Shown piece after piece: positions 6,534-16,892 of a DNA stretch of 33,316 bases. A model generated the notes under the pieces. It did no database searches. It saw only the letters and a list, made by a program, of their open reading frames with translations, and was not told where the DNA came from. The stretch's first letter is position 1. Each line of letters begins with the position of its first letter. Source of the DNA: a virus. The stretch covers positions 1 to 33,316 of the IMG/VR virus record IMGVR_UViG_3300008114_000144; one strand, 5' to 3'. The position numbers and the translations under genes are program-made.

Positions 6534-9500
6534 ATGCAGAGTTTAGTTTTCTTTGATAAAGAAGGAAATCCACTTAATTTTTATTATAACCAATCAGTTG
6601 GAAGATATGAAGGTGATATTTTATTTCCTGAAAACTCTGATGATACTTTTAAGACACAAGCCCTTTATCTCTTTGAAAAAATTGATGCCTTTGAGTATGA
6701 AAATGTAGATTATCTTACACTCAAGAAATTTCAGCTTTTTAATGAGTATGGATTTCACTTCTATCCGGGAGTTGCGAGTCAATCGGTTACTAAAATAGAG
6801 CCTGTCAATCAAGAGTCTGCTTACTATTCAAAATGGATTTACTCAAAGAACATAGAATCAAAGTATAAGAAGGGAACCTTTGTTAAATTCAACAGTCCAA
6901 TTTTTGAATTTACAAATCCAAATAGGATATATGCAGTTGTTGGGTCAAAAAAAGATGCAATTTGTGTACTGTCACTTTTAGACAATAACACATTCGAAAC
7001 AAATTATGGTGGACTTTATGGATTGACTTCAAGTTACGATAATATTTACGTAGAGGGGGTTGATATAATAGGTATCTATAATTATATAACTCCTGATCTA
7101 AGAGATACTTTGTCATTATGGAACGAACCATCATTTTATGATAGATTATATCAGTATAGAAGGTTAAACTTAGTCAATACAGAGAAAAATGATAACTATA
7201 GAAGAACTAAAAAATATGACGATGTTGAAGTTGTAACTATAGAAAATCCGAATATCTTGGATATAGTACACTTTGAATACAACTGCTCTTCAATTCCAGA
7301 AAATACTACTCTCTGGATGGAAGTTATTACAAGAACTGACCTTCCGAGAGTCTACAAAGCTGGACTTTCATTTTCAACATCGGGTAGTGTTTTAAACTTT
7401 GATAACCCAGTTCCGAGAATATTAAAACCGGGTGTGGAATTTAAAGTTCCCAATTCAAGTTTGAATTTAGACTTCTATAAAGTAACTTCTATACCTATTT
7501 TCACAGGAAATAATACTCTAACTTATTATGCTACAGGAAGTCAAGTAATTTGGGATAATAGAATATATCAGTGTATTCAAGCATACACTTGGTCTGGTGC
7601 TACTTACTCAGTTCAACCAACTGGAACCACAACTTCTGAATTATATTGGGGCAATGCTACTTATTTACCTATAGAACCTTCTTCTTCGTCCGGTGCGATT
7701 GTGAATGAATCATTAGTCGGAGGTGAGATTTATTTGACAACTGATCATTTATATTTCAGTCAATCTTTTACTCAGTCAGTTGAGGTAACACTTGCATCAA
7801 CTGTTGAAAAGTTTAATCAAGAACTGAAAATACTTGATATTGATTTATATTACAAAGACTATGCACTTAGAGCAGATTTAATTTATCCAACTAACTATGC
7901 AGTAGTAAATTTCTACCATACAGAAATTGGTCCTACTTATAGTGTGGGTGGTCTAAAATCTGTTTACGAAAGATGTATTCAAGTAGAAGAGAGACTTACA
8001 AAAGAATTTAATTATAATTATTCAGAAAATTGGAACTATAATATAGTTTTCACAGACATAGATTGGTTAACTAGACATTTTTTAAGTTTAAACACTTTAG
8101 GTATACTTCCTAGTTTGACTACTGTAGGATATGCGTCAGTTTATTATAACACTATAACTTTACAAACTGACTTTCCTAACGTTCCGATTGAATTCTCAGT
8201 TCAAGTTGGTACAACTGCCGATTATTACATAGAACATAGCATAGTGACATTTTTTGATTTAGGTAAAAATTTATCAATCAAGATAAACGGAAGGACTTAT
8301 GAAGAACTTGTTGTTTATAGTGGTAGTACACCTGATATTGCTCAGACTCTTGAAAATTGGGTTGAAAACTGGTCTGAAACCGTTAATGATTTTGGAATCT
8401 ATGTTTCTAACGCTGCCAGTTCATTAAAGTTTAATGTAAAAAAACAAAGTCAACGAGTTAGTTTAGATATAAATGTTGGAAAGTCTTCACTTCCTGGAAT
8501 ACAGAATTATAGAATAATTGAGAGGGCAACTGGTAATTTAGGTGCATTAATTACATCAAATGAAATATTACTTGGAACAGCTAGTGGCGAATCACTAGAA
8601 GAAGTTGGTTTTGCTACTGGTCAGGTTATTGGAATTAATAAGACGTTTTACCCACTACAAAATATAGAATATAACTCTTTATATTTGAATCCAGATACTA
8701 TAAATTTAAGCTACGAAGGTCCTTTCTGGGGATTGACCGATTCTCTTTGTTCATCGGCACCATTTACGACTGTAGCATTTACAATCGGATGGGGTCAAAC
8801 TGGTTGCCCACCATCTTTCTCACCAAGTTTACTTAGAGGTATGTATGATGAACAGGCTTACAACACATCATTCAGTATAGAGTATATCTTCTCAAATACA
8901 TATAACTCTAATACTTTTGAAGGTGTGGCAAATATGGTTGATATATCATATGTAGAACCAGCTAATTGTATTTATGTACTTGGTGACTCTTTAAGAGTTT
9001 TTGATTCTACTCTTGCAAATGTTATTTCTGATATTGATATATCTGGTTTAACAGCAAGTAGAGAACTATGTTATAACAATGTTTCAAGTTACATTTATGC
9101 TCTGAGTGAAAATGCTCTTTATAAAATTGATCCATTTATTCATCAGGTGGTCGCTTCTTTCTCTTTTGCTTCGACGGCGTATTCTATACAACTTAACAAA
9201 AAGAACGGGGATATTTATGTATCATTTAATGCGGCTTCACAGCTTTATGTTTATGATATTAATGACTCATTAACAGTTATTACTACTCCTTTCGCTACTT
9301 TAGGCATGGTCTTTAATGACTTTGAAGAAGATATGTATGTTAATACAAATGCTGTTGGTTTACTTAGAATAGATGGTACAACTAGGACAATTTCTAATCA
9401 GTACTTCATATATGGTAATGATAATCCAATTGCCTATGATCCAGAAAACGAAGCAGTCTATACTTTTTATGAAGGCACTAATTTATATAAAGTCGATAAT

Positions 9501-12500
9501 AATACCGCAACAAGTATACCGCTAATTTCCACCGGAACATTCAACAGTTTACTTTTTAATAATTTGACTAGTACGATTAATTCATCGTCGAATTTAGGTT
9601 ATAATTCACTTTTACTTAGTGACGCTACAATTGAATTCAGTGTATCACCTTCTGATTATGGATACCAGGCCTTAAATCAATATGATGGTGATATTTATAT
9701 AGGTGGAACTTCACAAATACTTACGATAGATGCTACAAATGGTCAAACTAAAAATGTTCAATCATATCCTGGTGGTGCTGTCACAAAATTAATTTATAAT
9801 CCGGATAGAAGAAGTATTTGGTCAATTCAGCCTGATACAAATCTTGTAATTGAGATTCAAGTTGTTTTGAGTTCATACTTTGAACTTGAGACAACAGTTG
9901 CTACGCCATCTAACGATACATTTTACGGAACACTTAGTCCTGATTACAAAGACCGTGATTATTTATGGTTGAGCGTTAGAGAATACATAAGAAGACCAAG
10001 AGAAAACTTTAATGACGAACCTATTGTTAGTTTATATTGGAGATGGTTTTCTGACAACGTTCCCGAATTCTTTCTCTATGATTTCTCAGGAACTCAGTTA
10101 CCAACGACTGGTGTTCTTGCATATACTGGTGAAAAACCTTTACCAAATCCTGTTTTAAATAAATCAGCTAATAGAGATATTAAGAAAATTAGTGACCCTT
10201 CTGTTCAGCAGACAATTTTCGACTCAATAGAACACGATCTGGAATATGTTGATGATAATGAAGATATAAGTGTTGTACCAGAACCTATTCAACTTTTTAT
10301 TGGATATAATTCTAAAAACGAGGGAGGTCTAAGAAGTATTTTACAACTGTATAAAAGAGAAGATATTGACTTTACCATAACTACTACAAATTCAAATTAT
10401 GATATAATCACTATCGAGACAATCGTTGATCGAATAAGTGGAGATGTTTATGGTAAAATATCACTTGATACCAACTCAACCTCATTTTTTACTTCGAACT
10501 CCTCAGGAGTCACAAGAGGATTCAAAAGGGGACAACATTTGGCGATATTTATTAAAGATGTCACTAATAGTAAACGTCAATATGTTTCTATTAACAGTGG
10601 TTATTTAGTAAAGATTAGAGAAGTTTATACAAGAGAATTGATAGTCGACTTCTTTAAATCAGTTGATAGATTTCAGACTGAAAAAACAGTGATTAGTAAC
10701 TACCCAAAAACGGGAAATACAACCTACCTATCAGTAAGATTCAAAGTTTGGGACAGAGAAATTGGTAGATTCAATATATTGGGTCAAACCGAAATAGAGG
10801 ATGTTAGGTATCACACTGAATTGAATAATGTTGGTAAATTAGTATCATCTGACGATGTTTATATTTTCAAAGAATATGATATAAAAGAAGAGGGAATTGA
10901 TTGGAATTATTTGAATGCTAAAAGAAAAGAAATGCTTTTGGTAAAACACTTAATTTACCCTTACATCGGAGCCTATAAATCAATTATAAATGCAATAAAT
11001 TACTTTGGATATAATGATTTAGAACTTTACGAATATTATAGAAATATAGATGATGAGTCTGAAAATTTTGGTAAACTTTTCAAAGTTGAAATACCTGATA
11101 TCTTTGATAATACTGTTGAGGGGTGGAAAGACAATGATTTTATTAAGCATACTTTTCCAAATCCTAAATTTGAAGATACAAATTTATTTAATTTAACTTT
11201 CAGAATTACTGATAAAGAGGGTAATAATGTTCTTTACTATACCTTGGAAGAAGTTCAGAAAAAATTACAAGGATTGAAATATTGGCTTCAGAAGAATATA
11301 ATACCAATTACACATAAAATACTTGATATAACTGGAAGAGCTGATTTTGTCGGTGGCACAACCTTAGTACATTTGACTAGAGACGCTCAAATTTTCAGAA
11401 TAAATGAGAATTACACACCAATTCTATTTGATCTAAACGAGGCTTATTTGCTACCAGTAAATAGTGGATCAACTGTATATAATTGTGTTTTAGACTTTTA
11501 CATAAATGAGCAAGTATCGAAGACTCTTCTTCCTCAATATTTTACAATTGATATTAAGACGTATGAAATCTATAGAGAGTGGTATGCATTTAGAACCTAT
11601 CAAATCGGTGAAAGAGTTGTTTATTATGATAAGTTATATGAGTCGGTCGTAAGTAACAATAGAACTAATAATCCAAGAAAATTCGAAAACGCTGAAGTTT
11701 GGCAAGTTAATACTGCATACAAATTGACCGATGTTGTTTCTTACGATAGACTAATTTACATTTGGACTGGACAAGCTGGTGCTACATTTTCAACTATATC
11801 TCCAGTTTTAGACGAGGGAGTTGGTAGTAACTGGTTAAATATTACTGAATGGAAGTTAATTGATCTAGTTCCAGTTGAAAAGATAACAGAATATAGGGAT
11901 TTAAGTGGTGTTAACGGATTAAGAAATTTGATGCCGTTTAACTTTACAGTAGATTCTAATATCACACCTTATTTAGTAATTGAAGTAACCTCTGATAATG
12001 GTTATGGACTTACTTATAGAGACAGAAAGAATTTTGAGATAAAGGGTATACTGGATATTCAAGAAATAGAAGCATTTGCAAACTTGACAACAAAGCAATA
12101 TAGAGATGCTACTACACCAGTAGTTTACGCAGATATTTCAACAGTACCAGATTTATCGATGTCTGCTGGAGCATTTGCTGTTGTTTCGTCAGACTTGTCT
12201 GGTAATCCAACAAATCGACCTTACTCTGATCTTTCTGGAAATGTTGTTTATCCAAGTATACAACACGAGTTCCCTTATACGATCACTAACAATTCATCAT
12301 TTACTGTAAATCAGTTCAAAATTGAATTTAGTGGTGATTTTGCATTCTTGAATAATCCTTATGTTGTGAGTACTCAGGGAAGTGCATATGTAACAGGACT
12401 TGATATGTATTGGAATGGTTCACTCGCTCCAGCACAGTCTGTCACTGTGAGAGTAAGAGCTAATGTTACTAGCGGTGGTAAAGCATACTGGGTAGATAAT

Positions 12501-13064
12501 CCGAATACTGCAAATAACCAGTCATATGTTCCAGTTGAAGATCCATCTTTTGCATATAATGTAGTTTCGAAATTGGCATCAGGAACGAATTACGGTGTAA
12601 CATTCTCAACTTCTGCGAATCTAACAGTAAGTTATCGAATACTTTATTACAGGCAAGTTGCAATTGGGGCACTGGTAAATCCTACCGATCCTATACCTGG
12701 ACAGTTCCAAATATTTACATTCTCACAACAGGGAATTAATATAATTGGTCTTTCTGACTCAGTAATATATGGTACTAATTATGCTACCGTAGCTGATGGA
12801 TTTAATAATGTTCTAGGAGACTTCGGATACGCTTACTATCAATCAAGAACATCAGGTGCGAACTTTAGACCTACATTCTTAGTAGCCACTTGGTATACAC
12901 CATCTCTTTTTAATTCTAGTGTCTACTATACTGGTCCCACACCAACCTTAGCAGGATTTAGTGTTGGTAATCCTAATTTTAACGCTGATTTTGCATCTAC
13001 ACTACAGTTTGGTACAAATTCTACATCTGGTGGATGGACTATTGCTAACTATTACTATCCATAA
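6534..13064 (+). CDS. Giant baseplate or tail structural protein with beta-propeller and binding modules
   Basis: At 2176 residues this is the largest gene in the window. The N-terminal 800 residues are strand-rich, with one short module near 326-380 of the type VIWDNRIYQCIQAYT. Residues about 795-1115 hold repeated blades such as CIYVLGDSLRVFD, YIYALSENALYKID and GDIYVSFNAASQLYVYD, which is typical of an NHL/YVTN-like beta-propeller. Around 1404-1570 is a helical part with PYIGAYKSIINAINYFGYND, which I associate with baseplate proteins of related phages. Two further modules near 1683 and 1722 (GERVVYYDKLYESV; DVVSYDRLIYIW) resemble small carbohydrate-binding modules. The last 250 residues look like fibre-type beta domains. 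It is followed 6 nt later by the convergent gp25-like gene, which supports a baseplate role. A gp7-like wedge or a peripheral host-recognition protein are both possible. Confidence 0.75.
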   Translation: MQSLVFFDKEGNPLNFYYNQSVGRYEGDILFPENSDDTFKTQALYLFEKIDAFEYENVDYLTLKKFQLFNEYGFHFYPGVASQSVTKIEPVNQESAYYSKWIYSKNIESKYKKGTFVKFNSPIFEFTNPNRIYAVVGSKKDAICVLSLLDNNTFETNYGGLYGLTSSYDNIYVEGVDIIGIYNYITPDLRDTLSLWNEPSFYDRLYQYRRLNLVNTEKNDNYRRTKKYDDVEVVTIENPNILDIVHFEYNCSSIPENTTLWMEVITRTDLPRVYKAGLSFSTSGSVLNFDNPVPRILKPGVEFKVPNSSLNLDFYKVTSIPIFTGNNTLTYYATGSQVIWDNRIYQCIQAYTWSGATYSVQPTGTTTSELYWGNATYLPIEPSSSSGAIVNESLVGGEIYLTTDHLYFSQSFTQSVEVTLASTVEKFNQELKILDIDLYYKDYALRADLIYPTNYAVVNFYHTEIGPTYSVGGLKSVYERCIQVEERLTKEFNYNYSENWNYNIVFTDIDWLTRHFLSLNTLGILPSLTTVGYASVYYNTITLQTDFPNVPIEFSVQVGTTADYYIEHSIVTFFDLGKNLSIKINGRTYEELVVYSGSTPDIAQTLENWVENWSETVNDFGIYVSNAASSLKFNVKKQSQRVSLDINVGKSSLPGIQNYRIIERATGNLGALITSNEILLGTASGESLEEVGFATGQVIGINKTFYPLQNIEYNSLYLNPDTINLSYEGPFWGLTDSLCSSAPFTTVAFTIGWGQTGCPPSFSPSLLRGMYDEQAYNTSFSIEYIFSNTYNSNTFEGVANMVDISYVEPANCIYVLGDSLRVFDSTLANVISDIDISGLTASRELCYNNVSSYIYALSENALYKIDPFIHQVVASFSFASTAYSIQLNKKNGDIYVSFNAASQLYVYDINDSLTVITTPFATLGMVFNDFEEDMYVNTNAVGLLRIDGTTRTISNQYFIYGNDNPIAYDPENEAVYTFYEGTNLYKVDNNTATSIPLISTGTFNSLLFNNLTSTINSSSNLGYNSLLLSDATIEFSVSPSDYGYQALNQYDGDIYIGGTSQILTIDATNGQTKNVQSYPGGAVTKLIYNPDRRSIWSIQPDTNLVIEIQVVLSSYFELETTVATPSNDTFYGTLSPDYKDRDYLWLSVREYIRRPRENFNDEPIVSLYWRWFSDNVPEFFLYDFSGTQLPTTGVLAYTGEKPLPNPVLNKSANRDIKKISDPSVQQTIFDSIEHDLEYVDDNEDISVVPEPIQLFIGYNSKNEGGLRSILQLYKREDIDFTITTTNSNYDIITIETIVDRISGDVYGKISLDTNSTSFFTSNSSGVTRGFKRGQHLAIFIKDVTNSKRQYVSINSGYLVKIREVYTRELIVDFFKSVDRFQTEKTVISNYPKTGNTTYLSVRFKVWDREIGRFNILGQTEIEDVRYHTELNNVGKLVSSDDVYIFKEYDIKEEGIDWNYLNAKRKEMLLVKHLIYPYIGAYKSIINAINYFGYNDLELYEYYRNIDDESENFGKLFKVEIPDIFDNTVEGWKDNDFIKHTFPNPKFEDTNLFNLTFRITDKEGNNVLYYTLEEVQKKLQGLKYWLQKNIIPITHKILDITGRADFVGGTTLVHLTRDAQIFRINENYTPILFDLNEAYLLPVNSGSTVYNCVLDFYINEQVSKTLLPQYFTIDIKTYEIYREWYAFRTYQIGERVVYYDKLYESVVSNNRTNNPRKFENAEVWQVNTAYKLTDVVSYDRLIYIWTGQAGATFSTISPVLDEGVGSNWLNITEWKLIDLVPVEKITEYRDLSGVNGLRNLMPFNFTVDSNITPYLVIEVTSDNGYGLTYRDRKNFEIKGILDIQEIEAFANLTTKQYRDATTPVVYADISTVPDLSMSAGAFAVVSSDLSGNPTNRPYSDLSGNVVYPSIQHEFPYTITNNSSFTVNQFKIEFSGDFAFLNNPYVVSTQGSAYVTGLDMYWNGSLAPAQSVTVRVRANVTSGGKAYWVDNPNTANNQSYVPVEDPSFAYNVVSKLASGTNYGVTFSTSANLTVSYRILYYRQVAIGALVNPTDPIPGQFQIFTFSQQGINIIGLSDSVIYGTNYATVADGFNNVLGDFGYAYYQSRTSGANFRPTFLVATWYTPSLFNSSVYYTGPTPTLAGFSVGNPNFNADFASTLQFGTNSTSGGWTIANYYYP

Positions 13065-13070
13065 TATGGA

Positions 13071-13448
13071 TTATACAATAAATGCAGAGACTTCTAATTC
13101 AGAAATTTTGAAATCAATTTGCATAACTTCTTGCCATCTTTCTGGGTCCTCGAATATTTTTACTTCAAGTCCGTAATTTGTCAGATCTAATTCTGGTATG
13201 TATTTTTTGATTTGTTTTTGAATTGTAGACTTAACTCCTTGTGAAGAAATTTTGGTTTGATGAAGTAATAGTATTAAGTCACATCCAAAGTCGGGATCGC
13301 CCAAAAGTTCACCCTTATTTGTAAAGATTATCATTTCATATTTTTGAACAATAACCCTTAGTGCATCATCCTCAATAATTTTATTAAGTTGAAATTTAGG
13401 GTGACCTGGATATCCAATATAATGGTCTTTAAAGTCTAATTCAGCCAT
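13071..13448 (-). CDS. 25: Baseplate wedge protein, T4 gp25 / P2 gpW-like
   Basis: This 125-residue protein has the gp25 family signature: ALRVIVQKYEMIIFTNKGE followed by LLGDPDFGCDLILLL, then a long helix and a C-terminal strand with VMQIDFKISEL. In T4, gp25 is the wedge component that joins the baseplate core to the first sheath ring. The length is close to T4 gp25 (132 residues). Convergent stops leave 6 nt to the giant tail gene. The promoter box TATATA ends only 4 nt before the ATG, so the mRNA would be leaderless or nearly so. The stop of this gene is in the same small gap as the neighbour's, so no terminator is evident. Confidence 0.88.
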   Translation of the reverse strand: MAELDFKDHYIGYPGHPKFQLNKIIEDDALRVIVQKYEMIIFTNKGELLGDPDFGCDLILLLHQTKISSQGVKSTIQKQIKKYIPELDLTNYGLEVKIFEDPERWQEVMQIDFKISELEVSAFIV

Positions 13449-13452
13449 AGAC

Positions 13453-13458
13453 TATATA
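13453..13458 (-). promoter_or_regulatory. TATATA late promoter candidate, 4 nt before the start
   Basis: On the minus strand TATATA-GTCT-ATG places the box 4 nt from the gp25-like start. A transcription start at the usual distance from a -10-type box would fall on or beside the A of ATG. Confidence 0.6.
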
Positions 13459-13468
13459 TTTTTATAAT

Positions 13469-14440
13469 CTATTTGCCTATTAGTATTTTTCTAAACTTAC
13501 CTAAGACTGTCATTCCTAGAATAATTGGATCTGTATTTGTCTCTAACTTTGAAGTATTTTCTGAAATTATATAAGTAAGATCAAATAGTTTATCAATATT
13601 TTCTCTCTTTTCAGATATAGACCAATCAATAAAATTTTTTCCTAGAAGTTTAAATAAAATATCAATTTTATCTTGACCAAAATTTGACATCAAAAAGTGA
13701 TAAATCTTTTCAAAGTCTGCAGATTCATCATATAAAAAATTATATAGGTCTAATTTTAATTTATTAGAAATATTTGATGTTTCGAGACTAAGATTTCCGG
13801 TATCTTTTAGATTTTGAAGTTCTACAAACATTCCTCTGAAGTCGGGAAATTTTTTATTTATCAGAGTAACAAGATCATCTTTAGATATAGAGAATTCTTC
13901 TTCCTTAGAAATCTGGTTTGTAATTCTTTTGTAAATTTCTTGCTTTAAAAATTTCTCTTCAGTGTGATCTTTACAGTCAAAATCAATTATTGTAAATCTA
14001 GATTTAATCCCATCAGAAATTTTATTCAAATGATTTGTAGTTAGAATAAATCTAACATTTTTGTGATATTGTTCAATGAAGGCTTTAAGCGCATCTTGAT
14101 ATTGAGAAGAAACCCTTTCAAACTCATCTAGAAAGATATACTTGATGGGGTCATCTGTTTCTAACATTGGTTGAGTTTTACAGAATTTCTCAACATCACT
14201 TCTCAGAGTTTCAATTGATGTATAAAGTGAGCTATTAATCTCAAGAAAAGCTTTATCCTTTGTATACTTTCCTATTAATATCCTAGCTAAAGAAGTTTTC
14301 CCAGTTCCGTAATGTCCCGAAAATATATAATTTTTTGTTATACCATTTTCGAAATGTTGTCTAATTCTTGGGAGTAAAATTATGTCTTCTAGTGTTTTTG
14401 GCCTGTATTTTTCCCAAAGAAGTAGATTTTTTAACGACAT
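13469..14440 (-). CDS. 44: Sliding clamp loader large subunit, T4 gp44-like AAA+ ATPase
   Basis: This 323-residue protein is an RFC/gp44-type clamp loader. It opens with LWEKYRPKTLEDI, then Walker A GHYGTGKT (42-49), Walker B YIFLDEFER (around 101-109), a sensor-1-like FILTTNH (131-137) and SRF (147-149), the RFC-box arginine motif. The length equals T4 gp44 (319). The family loads the processivity clamp onto primed DNA. In T4 the clamp also activates late transcription together with gp55, and a gp55-like gene lies 2.6 kb away. The small subunit gp62 and the clamp gp45 are not seen here. It lies 20 nt upstream of the gp25-like gene on the same strand and has its own TATATATA box 22 nt before the ATG. 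Confidence 0.9.
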   Translation of the reverse strand: MSLKNLLLWEKYRPKTLEDIILLPRIRQHFENGITKNYIFSGHYGTGKTSLARILIGKYTKDKAFLEINSSLYTSIETLRSDVEKFCKTQPMLETDDPIKYIFLDEFERVSSQYQDALKAFIEQYHKNVRFILTTNHLNKISDGIKSRFTIIDFDCKDHTEEKFLKQEIYKRITNQISKEEEFSISKDDLVTLINKKFPDFRGMFVELQNLKDTGNLSLETSNISNKLKLDLYNFLYDESADFEKIYHFLMSNFGQDKIDILFKLLGKNFIDWSISEKRENIDKLFDLTYIISENTSKLETNTDPIILGMTVLGKFRKILIGK

Positions 14441-14462
14441 TGTATAGAGATTAAAATGTTTT

Positions 14463-14470
14463 TATATATA
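14463..14470. promoter_or_regulatory. Shared TATATATA box between two divergent genes
   Basis: TATATATA is self-complementary. It lies 5 nt before the plus-strand ATG at 14476 and 22 nt before the minus-strand ATG at 14440, so one box fits the short class in one direction and the long class in the other. No other candidate promoter is present in the 35-nt gap. Confidence 0.6.
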
Positions 14471-14475
14471 CTAAC

Positions 14476-15492
14476 ATGATAGGTCAAAAGTTTAATTTTG
14501 ATGAAGTATTCTTCAGAGATTTGACAGTCTGTGTACTCGATACATTAGAGGGTAGATTAAATTGGATAAACAGATTTACAAGTGGTGATATTTCGGTACA
14601 AGTTCCGATTTATTATTCACTGAGTGGAGATGAGAGATTTCTACTTGATTCTTTTCAAGATGACATAGTTTCAGAGAATCGATACGTAGAGTTGAATACT
14701 GATATTATACCAAGAGGTCATTTAACACTCAATAACTTTAATATAAGATCCGATGAATTTAGAAATCCAAATGTTTGGTTAAGAGCAGTAGTTGAAGATA
14801 ATGTTGAGGTAAAAAAATTATTGAAGCAAGTAAGAGCTATTCCAATAACAGTAAACTATGATTTAGCAATCTATTTAAAAAATGAAATTGATGTTTTCAA
14901 GTGTTCGCAAGAAATTATGAATACTCTCTGGCTTTATAGATTCATATATTTTGAACATAATTATATGAATATTGATGCTGTGATGACTGTTCCCGATTCG
15001 AATAATGTTGAAATACAACGTGAGAAAAATCTAAAAAGTGACAATACTATAAAACTCTCTTTAAGTTTAGAAGTTCAGACATATTATCCAGCATTTACAT
15101 CAAGAAAAGATTGTAAAATTGAAACTACAGCGGCCCTTATTAAGGGTAGTAATATTATAAAAGTTGGACCGGTTTTCACAAAAACTTGTTATGGATTCAA
15201 ACCAGTTACCGTTTCTATCGGTGATATTAAAGTGGGTCAACAATTTAATTCTATACCGAATTTTATACCTAATGGTACCTTTATAGAGGGTGTAAATAAT
15301 GAAACATTTGAAGTTGTGTTAAGTAATCCTTCTTCTGGAGATGTTGAAAATTTACAAATAGTTATACAACAAGAGCCTGATGGATCAGTTATTCAACCAT
15401 ATAGAACAAGGTGGTTTGGAAACCTACAGCCTTTGAGTATGAAAGTTGGTACCGGATTACAAACAAATGATCCGTCGTCACCAAATAAATAA
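14476..15492 (+). CDS. 15: Tail terminator / sheath stabiliser, T4 gp15-like
   Basis: This 338-residue protein matches the layout of T4 gp15 (272 residues): an N-terminal FDEVFFRDLTVCVLDTLEGR helix, SGDISVQVPIYYSLSGDERF, an IPRGHLTLNNFNI element where gp15 has LPR, then NYDLAIYLKNEIDVFKCSQE matching the YELSIF...Q region, and LSLSLEVQTYYPAF near residue 200. In T4 gp15 caps the finished tail and joins it to the head. The last 110 residues are an extra strand-rich domain not in T4 gp15. The similarity is in pattern, not in long identical runs, so this is a moderately confident call. TATATATA ends 5 nt before the ATG. Confidence 0.6.
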   Translation: MIGQKFNFDEVFFRDLTVCVLDTLEGRLNWINRFTSGDISVQVPIYYSLSGDERFLLDSFQDDIVSENRYVELNTDIIPRGHLTLNNFNIRSDEFRNPNVWLRAVVEDNVEVKKLLKQVRAIPITVNYDLAIYLKNEIDVFKCSQEIMNTLWLYRFIYFEHNYMNIDAVMTVPDSNNVEIQREKNLKSDNTIKLSLSLEVQTYYPAFTSRKDCKIETTAALIKGSNIIKVGPVFTKTCYGFKPVTVSIGDIKVGQQFNSIPNFIPNGTFIEGVNNETFEVVLSNPSSGDVENLQIVIQQEPDGSVIQPYRTRWFGNLQPLSMKVGTGLQTNDPSSPNK

Positions 15493-15521
15493 AAAAGAAA
15501 AAAAAGAGTTTTTAATTGTAA

Positions 15522-15536
15522 TATATAGTTTATATA
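15522..15536 (+). promoter_or_regulatory. Double TATATA late promoter candidate
   Basis: Two boxes, TATATA at 15522-15527 and 15531-15536, lie 29 and 20 nt before the ATG at 15557. The nearer one fits the long-spacing class. The leader is A-rich. Confidence 0.55.
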
Positions 15537-15556
15537 AAAAATAAAATACAAAAAGT

Positions 15557-16840
15557 ATGAAGAATCTTAAACTTGAGCTGTTTAACTTCAAGAAATCATT
15601 GTCTTTCGAACAATCAGACGTTGAATATGTTATTGAAGGTCACCTTAATTATACTAACGAGTTATCAGAAAAGCAGATAATTAATTCACTAAATGAAAAA
15701 CTAAAGCCTTTCACTTATGATAAACAAGTTAAAACTTTTTTAGAAAGTTTAAATGATGATATTAAAAATTATGAACTTCTTTATGAATTGAAGAATTTAT
15801 ATAATGTACTTAATTCTAAAAATCAAGGTGAATTGTATCGTCAACCAATTAATGTTTTACTACAAACAATTAATCTTGAAACAGATCAAGATAGAATGGC
15901 TAAAATTTTGAATGAGCTAGCTGTTTATGATTGGGTACCAGAGATAAAAGTATTTGTTCACAATTTATCTAAGTCACCTGAGCAAAAAACCAATCTTTTG
16001 AGTGGTGGTAAAGGCGAATCTGTTTATACAATTGTTGAACAAGTTGAAGAAGGTCACCTTTGTTTCATCAAAGATTCTTGGTTTTTATTGACAGATGAGA
16101 ATATTGAAAAAACACTTTTAGAAAATAATGTAAAAGACGAAGAAAGACTTCGTACACTTAGATCTCTACAAACAGCTCTTCAATTTTGCACAATAAATGA
16201 AAGCAGAATTGATTTTAGAATTTCCGAATACTTAACTGTAGGTCTTTCTGTTACTTCGAAAGGAGGAATATTTATTAATGATGATGAATTAAATGAAGAA
16301 ACAACTCTTGAAAATTTATTCTCATCTCCAGTAATTCCTATTGTTAATAAGAATTTTTATCCACTTTTGGTAGAAGTTTCTAAGAATTTAGATTCTTTTG
16401 TTGAACTTGATGTTGTTAAGAGAATATCTAACTTGATTAATCCTACTTTAGAAGTATTTGCATTTAATTTTAAGAGCAATACATTCGTTTATCGTTGTGA
16501 TGAAAGATATGGCAATTCATTCTTTAAATACGATTCAGCAATAGAATTAGTAAATGAGGTTAGAAATGAATTGAACTATGATTTGACTTATTTTTATGAA
16601 AATAAACTTTCAAAAGAACTTGTAACTAAAAGAAGACTTGAAGATAAAGAAAGAGAAATAACTCTAAAATTAGAAGATGTTCAATTCAATATTTCTAAAG
16701 TCGAAGGATCAATCAAAATGATTGGTGAATCCGAAGTATTAGTTCAAGCTTTGGGTAATTTGAAGAAAAGAGAAGATTCTTTATCAGTAGAATTACAAGC
16801 TGTAAAGGAACTTCAATATAATGAAAGAATTAAACTTTAA
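15557..16840 (+). CDS. Unknown virion-type protein with C-terminal coiled coil
   Basis: This 427-residue protein is not recognised. It starts MKNLKLELFNFKKSLSFE, is mostly helical and acidic in the first 150 residues, has a mixed middle part with SVYTIVEQVEEGHLCFIKDS and FRISEYLTVGLSV, and ends in a long charged helix from about 355 to 425 (VTKRRLEDKEREITLKLEDV and a leucine-spaced LGNLKKREDSLSVEL), which should form a coiled coil. It lies between a gp15-like and a gp55-like gene and is followed by a strong terminator. Its codon use resembles that of the scaffold and other late genes, so a structural or assembly role is plausible. I cannot assign a function. Confidence 0.75.
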   Translation: MKNLKLELFNFKKSLSFEQSDVEYVIEGHLNYTNELSEKQIINSLNEKLKPFTYDKQVKTFLESLNDDIKNYELLYELKNLYNVLNSKNQGELYRQPINVLLQTINLETDQDRMAKILNELAVYDWVPEIKVFVHNLSKSPEQKTNLLSGGKGESVYTIVEQVEEGHLCFIKDSWFLLTDENIEKTLLENNVKDEERLRTLRSLQTALQFCTINESRIDFRISEYLTVGLSVTSKGGIFINDDELNEETTLENLFSSPVIPIVNKNFYPLLVEVSKNLDSFVELDVVKRISNLINPTLEVFAFNFKSNTFVYRCDERYGNSFFKYDSAIELVNEVRNELNYDLTYFYENKLSKELVTKRRLEDKEREITLKLEDVQFNISKVEGSIKMIGESEVLVQALGNLKKREDSLSVELQAVKELQYNERIKL

Positions 16841-16860
16841 TTTTTAAAAATAAAAAAAAT

Positions 16861-16892
16861 AAAAAATCCTCAAATTTTGAGGATTTTTTATT
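16861..16892 (+). terminator. Intrinsic terminator
   Basis: AAAAAATCCTCAAATTTTGAGGATTTTTT is represented here as a stem CCTCAAA/TTTGAGG with flanking A and T runs. It lies directly after the 427-residue gene. The rest of the gap to 17060 is AT-rich and shows no gene or clear motif. Confidence 0.85.
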
